A stretch of 41,684 nt of DNA from the IMG/VR virus record IMGVR_UViG_3300009320_000041, positions 1 through 41,684 of that record; one strand, written 5' to 3'. The notes under the pieces are model-generated. The model ran no database searches. It was not told the origin of the DNA and was given only the letters and a program-made list of their open reading frames with translations. This DNA comes from a virus. The position numbers and the translations under genes are program-made. Shown here piece by piece: positions 37,611 through 41,684 of the stretch. How positions within the stretch are numbered: the first letter of the stretch is position 1; every line of letters starts with the position of its first letter.

Positions 37611-40130
37611 TCAACTCGTCGATAATGATGTAAAAGTTCCGTCACAAAATCTATATCCTAGACCGTTTAATCCAATTACAGTGCTTTGACTTATTGTTAA
37701 GTAATCTAGATAACAAGTTCCAGCAGAATCTGCTTTTGTTATGTATATCTTTATGTTTGCAATATCTGAGAAGTCTAAAACTCCGCTTGTTGCATCTGGG
37801 CTATCCATATCAAAAGTTAGATAATTCCAGAGAGTTTGTATTGTTCCTCCTCTTACTTCATTATAGTTCCATTCTGAATAAGCGGCTGCACTATCTGTGA
37901 ATCTAAGTTTTACGTTTGTAATATCTGCTCCTGATACTGCATATAACCAAAGACCAGCAGTACCTGAACTAGCAGCACTATAATCTTTTACTATTGCTTG
38001 ATCCAATATTCCTTCTGTACTGTTAGTCCAATCTACTTTTACAGAAGTTCCTCCTACCCATAGATAATCTGTATTTGTATTGTCTGAGAGAGTTAGGTTT
38101 GTTGGAGTCCAGTTAGTATTATCTGTCATATCATCTATTATCTGTCCAATTCCAAGTTTTCCATTGTCTATTGTGTGACCAAGAACAAATGAATCTGCAA
38201 TATACCTAGTTTTTCCTTCTACATCTTCTGCACAGCCAATTTCTTCTTCTAGTATTTCTTCGTCTGTAATTAACTCAGTTGTTTCTCCTCTTGAACGTAA
38301 GTCTTTTAACTGTTGTAATATTTCTCTAATAATCTCTGCTTCTGTGTTAATATCTGTACTAACAAGAGTCATATTAGTTTCCCATTTTCCTACTGACATA
38401 ACACATTCAAGTTCTATTATTTCGTATTTCGTGTCGTTTATGTTTCTATAAGGAGCATCAATATTAACCGTCTGTCCCACCTCAAGTCTTGGATCAAGTG
38501 GGATAGTAACTTTAATTACTGTTCTTGGATCTGAGAAATAAGCTAATAGTGCTTTAGCATATTGGGAAGCTCTTTCATCACTATCTACTGTATCGTCATT
38601 TTTGTAATATTTTCTTGTTAGACCATAAGTATCAATAGAATTCTGGTTTCTTGCTGTAGCAATAATTGGAGTAAAGTAGTCATATCTTATATTTACAGTA
38701 TGACCATTAGGAGGAGCTACAACAAATTGAATTATTGTATGCTCTTTTCCATAAGTAACTGAGAAATCTGTATCTTCAGTCTTAGCAACTGCGTTTACTT
38801 CTAATAGAGTTAGTGGTTTTTTAGCTTTATACCCTAGAGCGAAAGCAGTTACTGTTCCGTCTCCTATGTATTGATCTGTCCAGTTAGGGGCTGCCACTTC
38901 TGTAAGTTTGTCTCCTCCAGTAACTCTTACGTAGTTGTATAGATCTTTAGCTTCTTCATTCAAACTTATGGAGTTTATTCTTTCATATGTTCCACTGTAT
39001 ATACTTGAGTTATAACCGTAAGACATTCCAGAAGAAACTTCACTTTTAACAAAAGAATGTAAATCTCTTGAATCATCTAGATAATACGTATAAGAACTTG
39101 TAGAATTACCAATGTCACACATTTCCTTTACTACATCTGCGAATATTTTCTGTTTACTTAAATAAGATTCTAGATTTTGTGTTAGGGATATTACTTTCAT
39201 GTAATCCAGCATTAGAGTTTGAACTGTTGTATCTACTTCAAAAAATGGACTTAGGTTTCCTGCTGGAACGTTACTTGTTTCTGTTACCTCTAAAAGTCCA
39301 TTTACAAAATATCTTACTTCTCCATTATCCCATTCTAACCTATAATAATTCCAATCATCTTGAGTTATTGATGTTGAAGTTGCAGTTGATTGTTCCGCTG
39401 TTCCGTCATCATTCTCACAGTTTACAACTGCACCTTCTAGTTCAAATTGTACGTATTCTGTTCTTGCACTATTAGAAAAACCAAATCTTGCAGTGTTTGA
39501 TCCAGAAGTTACTTTTGCTCTGAATTCCATTGATTCATAATTATATTCATCTGGACTAACAACTGTTCTAGTAGCTCCAGCATTTCCTTTTACATCTAAA
39601 GTTCCATCAAATATCTCACAATAAGAAGGTTGAGCTCCCCATCTAGCAGTGCTCCAGTAGTCAAATCTATCAAAATCATCTGTGAAAGCATTCCAAGTAG
39701 TTATATTAGAACCGTAAGTTGTTGGAATTGCTCCATAAGTTGGATCACATAGTATAAAATCTACTCTTTTTTCACTCCAAGAATCGTTTACTTTTTCGTC
39801 TGTAAATAGCCCCTGAAGTCCTCTTCCCTCTATTTTAACAGTGCTATTCTTCTCTGGATTTATTTTATTTACTTGTCCAGCCATAAAGCGACTCATAGTT
39901 GAAGTTGGAATATAAGCAAACCAAAGTTCCTGATTTTCAAAGTGATTGAACTTATCAAGACCAACTCCTGCTGGATTTGGAATCACAAGCTCATAAGAAC
40001 CATTTAAATCTAGAGCTGATTTCTTTGCACTTACTGATACAACTGGTAAGTCATTGAACCACTCATTATCACTTCTAATCTTGAAATAAGAAAACTGAGT
40101 GAAAAAACTACCAGGTATTGGATCAGGCAC
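37611..40130 (-). CDS. Baseplate hub / tail-associated protein with an inserted jelly-roll
   Basis: A protein of about 839 residues (GTG 40130 with AGTGAT upstream; TTG 40136 would overlap the previous stop). N-terminal 120 residues and residues about 330-640 fit a gp27/Tal-like hub (KTSAL-type strand, GRGLQGLFTDEKVNDSWSEK, YNYVRVTGGDKLTEV, PLDPRLEVGQTVNIDAPYRN). Residues about 150-315 are an inserted concanavalin-like domain (EFRAKVTSGSNTARFGFSN, RLEWDNGEVRYFVNGLLEV), and the last 170 residues a galactose-binding-like domain. The hub caps the tail; the inserts probably bind sugars. Confidence 0.75.
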   Translation of the reverse strand: MPDPIPGSFFTQFSYFKIRSDNEWFNDLPVVSVSAKKSALDLNGSYELVIPNPAGVGLDKFNHFENQELWFAYIPTSTMSRFMAGQVNKINPEKNSTVKIEGRGLQGLFTDEKVNDSWSEKRVDFILCDPTYGAIPTTYGSNITTWNAFTDDFDRFDYWSTARWGAQPSYCEIFDGTLDVKGNAGATRTVVSPDEYNYESMEFRAKVTSGSNTARFGFSNSARTEYVQFELEGAVVNCENDDGTAEQSTATSTSITQDDWNYYRLEWDNGEVRYFVNGLLEVTETSNVPAGNLSPFFEVDTTVQTLMLDYMKVISLTQNLESYLSKQKIFADVVKEMCDIGNSTSSYTYYLDDSRDLHSFVKSEVSSGMSYGYNSSIYSGTYERINSISLNEEAKDLYNYVRVTGGDKLTEVAAPNWTDQYIGDGTVTAFALGYKAKKPLTLLEVNAVAKTEDTDFSVTYGKEHTIIQFVVAPPNGHTVNIRYDYFTPIIATARNQNSIDTYGLTRKYYKNDDTVDSDERASQYAKALLAYFSDPRTVIKVTIPLDPRLEVGQTVNIDAPYRNINDTKYEIIELECVMSVGKWETNMTLVSTDINTEAEIIREILQQLKDLRSRGETTELITDEEILEEEIGCAEDVEGKTRYIADSFVLGHTIDNGKLGIGQIIDDMTDNTNWTPTNLTLSDNTNTDYLWVGGTSVKVDWTNSTEGILDQAIVKDYSAASSGTAGLWLYAVSGADITNVKLRFTDSAAAYSEWNYNEVRGGTIQTLWNYLTFDMDSPDATSGVLDFSDIANIKIYITKADSAGTCYLDYLTISQSTVIGLNGLGYRFCDGTFTSLSTS

Positions 40131-40132
40131 AG

Positions 40133-40654
40133 TCAATCACTTCCGACACCACCGCCAAAGGTATAATTTATTGTGGTATTCCAATTATTATCAACTTTAG
40201 AACAGTTAGCAAATAACCAAACGTTCATAGTCCTATTTTCTTCTATTCTCTTTATTACTATCTTTGGACTTTCGTTCAAGAATATACTTCCTGGATGTAC
40301 GTAGTTAGAAGTTTGAGCAAATATAGTTAGATTTTCTGGTAATTCGTTTGTAACATTCAGAGTAATATTCCACATAGTCTCATTTCCTGAGTTTAGAACT
40401 GTAAATATTCCTGAATCAAAGTCTTGACCGTCTGGTTCTGATAACTCCATGTACTGTTGAAAGCAAGAGATATTTACATGGGAACGATTATTTGCTAGAG
40501 TAACAGTAAAATTTAATCCTTTATCACTTCCATTATAAACCCATTCAACCTCTAAGCCCGAATTAAAGTTCTTATCAAAAGAAAGAAACAAGATAGCTCC
40601 TAAGAAAGCAATAAGGGCTACAAAGAAACTCATTATTATTTTCTTATTATCCAT
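40133..40654 (-). CDS. Membrane-anchored, sequon-dense glycoprotein in the tail module
   Basis: A protein of 173 residues. Residues 5-26 (KIIMSFFVALIAFLGAILFL) are a signal anchor, the rest faces outward. I count about 13 N-x-S/T sequons in the outer 145 residues (such as NGS, NFT, NRS, NIS, NET, NIT, NVT, NLT). SD GGTGTATTGAT. It resembles archaeal surface proteins and is unexpected between two tail genes. Second such protein in this genome, after the one at 9155-10138. Confidence 0.72.
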   Translation of the reverse strand: MDNKKIIMSFFVALIAFLGAILFLSFDKNFNSGLEVEWVYNGSDKGLNFTVTLANNRSHVNISCFQQYMELSEPDGQDFDSGIFTVLNSGNETMWNITLNVTNELPENLTIFAQTSNYVHPGSIFLNESPKIVIKRIEENRTMNVWLFANCSKVDNNWNTTINYTFGGGVGSD

Positions 40655-40655
40655 A

Positions 40656-41108
40656 TCAATACACCGATCCTAACTTTAAAGTTATAATTGCAGATATTTC
40701 TCCAGTATCATATGATTCTCCAGCTTTCATATTATGTCTTACCATTGAGATAAGTAATTTTTCACTTCCAGCACCAAACTCATAAGGATAATTACTATTA
40801 TATGACCAAGCAGCTCCGTCCCAATCCCCACCTTTAAGCGTCCATCCAGAACTAAAGCTTGCACCAGTTAATGCATCTAGAGCAGTTATTGCTAATTTCG
40901 CAGTTGCATATGGTCTTGAAGTTCCTGGTTTTAATTTTGCATTTAAAGTTATTTCTACATGAGTTGAGATTTGATCCGTTAAAAATGGATATTGAACATA
41001 AGGAAAGTTCATTTCCCATGTATCTCTAGACTTTGTAACATCTATTGATTCCAAAACGAAAGTTAAAGTGTTCGTTCCATCTCCGAGTTGATAATAAATT
41101 TCAGTCAT
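40656..41108 (-). CDS. Distal tail-like protein (150 aa)
   Basis: MTEIYYQLGDGTNTLTFVLE to ISAIITLKLGSVY, all-beta. First gene after the tape measure (ATG follows its TAG stop), the standard place for the distal tail protein. It contains VEITLNAKLKPGTSRPYATA and a conserved-looking WTLKGGDWDGAAW segment. No DUF recognised. Confidence 0.6.
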   Translation of the reverse strand: MTEIYYQLGDGTNTLTFVLESIDVTKSRDTWEMNFPYVQYPFLTDQISTHVEITLNAKLKPGTSRPYATAKLAITALDALTGASFSSGWTLKGGDWDGAAWSYNSNYPYEFGAGSEKLLISMVRHNMKAGESYDTGEISAIITLKLGSVY

Positions 41109-41684
41109 CTAATAGCCTCTTTGGAAAAAACCAAATCTAGAAGATTTGGAATTTACATCTTCTATTGCCTTTTTGACCATTTCCCCTATTGCCCTGTCTC
41201 CATTTCCATAGATGTTTATGGTATAATTATTTCCACCCGATTCTCCTAAAGTTGAAGGGTCTTTTACTCCTATAATTGTATCATCTGGTGAGAATGATGC
41301 TGCTCCTTGACCTGGTCTCATTATAAAATCATCCAAAGGGCTCCCCCACATACCTAAAGTTTCTCCAATTACATACTGAGTAGGGTCTTTAAGGCTACTT
41401 ATTAATTGATCCATCTTATTCTTAATATATCCAACCAAATTGAAATTAGTTATTTTATCTGCCAAATCACCAATTGCTTTAGTAAATTTTTCAATAGCTT
41501 CCTTTGCATTTGGTATTACATTATCCGCTATCCATTCCAAGAATAATGGTATTATTGTATTGGTAAACATAGCATAAAAAGTATCAAAAACAAAAACTAT
41601 CCATTGAGTCAATTTTTCAGCTAATAAACCTAACAAACCCGTTATTCCTCCTGTATCATACGCTTCCTTAAATTCAACTAATAA
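41109..41684 (-). CDS. Tape measure protein, C-terminal part
   Basis: Continuation of the frame at 1-1004 across the junction. Ends with a helical, hydrophobic segment (QWIVFVFDTFYAMFTNTIIP) and a soluble tail (NNYTINIYGNGDRAIGEMVK) ending in a GY-stop. Joined length is 486 residues. Confidence 0.85.
   Translation of the reverse strand, partial: LLVEFKEAYDTGGITGLLGLLAEKLTQWIVFVFDTFYAMFTNTIIPLFLEWIADNVIPNAKEAIEKFTKAIGDLADKITNFNLVGYIKNKMDQLISSLKDPTQYVIGETLGMWGSPLDDFIMRPGQGAASFSPDDTIIGVKDPSTLGESGGNNYTINIYGNGDRAIGEMVKKAIEDVNSKSSRFGFFQRGY
41566..41684. repeat. Right copy of 119-bp exact terminal direct repeat
   Basis: Identical to bases 1-119. Removing one copy gives a closed circle of 41,565 bp in which the tape measure gene is intact. 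Confidence 0.95.

Noticed and set aside
1-41684. CRISPR array, integrase, transposase or DNA polymerase genes
   Set aside because: None found: no regularly spaced repeats and no ORF with the expected catalytic motifs, so replication probably depends on the host.

Overview
The window is an AT-rich tailed-virus genome that closes into a circle. Bases 1-119 are repeated exactly at 41566-41684, so the unique circle is 41,565 bp and the cut falls inside the tape measure gene. I infer an archaeal host. Start codons are preceded almost everywhere by a GGTGAT-type ribosome-binding site (complementary to the AUCACCUCC end of archaeal 16S rRNA), TATA boxes lie about 30 bp before starts, some messages look leaderless or nearly so, and two secreted proteins are packed with N-glycosylation sequons in a style common in DPANN archaea such as Woesearchaeota and Pacearchaeota. 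The host group is a guess. All three stop codons are used, so the code is standard. I see no integrase, DNA polymerase, tRNA or CRISPR.

Late region, all leftward on the minus strand, from 22965 through the contig ends to 33480. It begins with an 83-aa protein, a ParB-methyltransferase fusion and the terminase small subunit. The terminase large subunit follows as two ORFs, each carrying half of a split intein. Then come portal-MuF fusion, prohead protease, acidic scaffold-like protein, two paralogous decoration proteins and the HK97-fold major capsid protein. A block of about 8 kb of surface proteins follows (a 654-aa protein, a signal-peptide glycoprotein and two LamG-type adhesins). Then neck proteins, tail tube, tail assembly chaperone with a probable -1 frameshift, a short tape measure (486 aa across the junction), baseplate hub, glycine-rich fibre, an intein-containing transglutaminase-like peptidase and a small two-helix membrane protein. 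No sheath gene is visible, so the virion should be siphovirus-like with a short tail.

Early or regulatory region, 23.0-33.5 kb. A leftward operon of closely packed, often ATGA-overlapping genes runs from 32423 to 23963. It holds a C5 cytosine methyltransferase, HTH and winged-helix proteins, an OB-fold protein, two nuclease-like proteins, a SWIM finger, two SAM methyltransferases and a sugar-type formyltransferase, plus many tiny zinc-ribbon proteins, several below 60 codons. Two short rightward groups sit at 23019-23977 and 32662-33461; the second encodes a ribbon-helix-helix protein and two more zinc-ribbon proteins. A structured noncoding island of about 340 bp lies at 26544-26885.

Most notable: a split terminase whose intein interrupts the Walker B motif, with an HNH endonuclease fused to the C-terminal intein half; a second intein placed exactly at the predicted catalytic cysteine of a peptidase; a recurring two-part promoter (TATA box, 7-bp spacer, GTATATAGA-like box) at six sites; and two sequon-dense secreted proteins in the virion operon alongside glycan-modifying enzymes.
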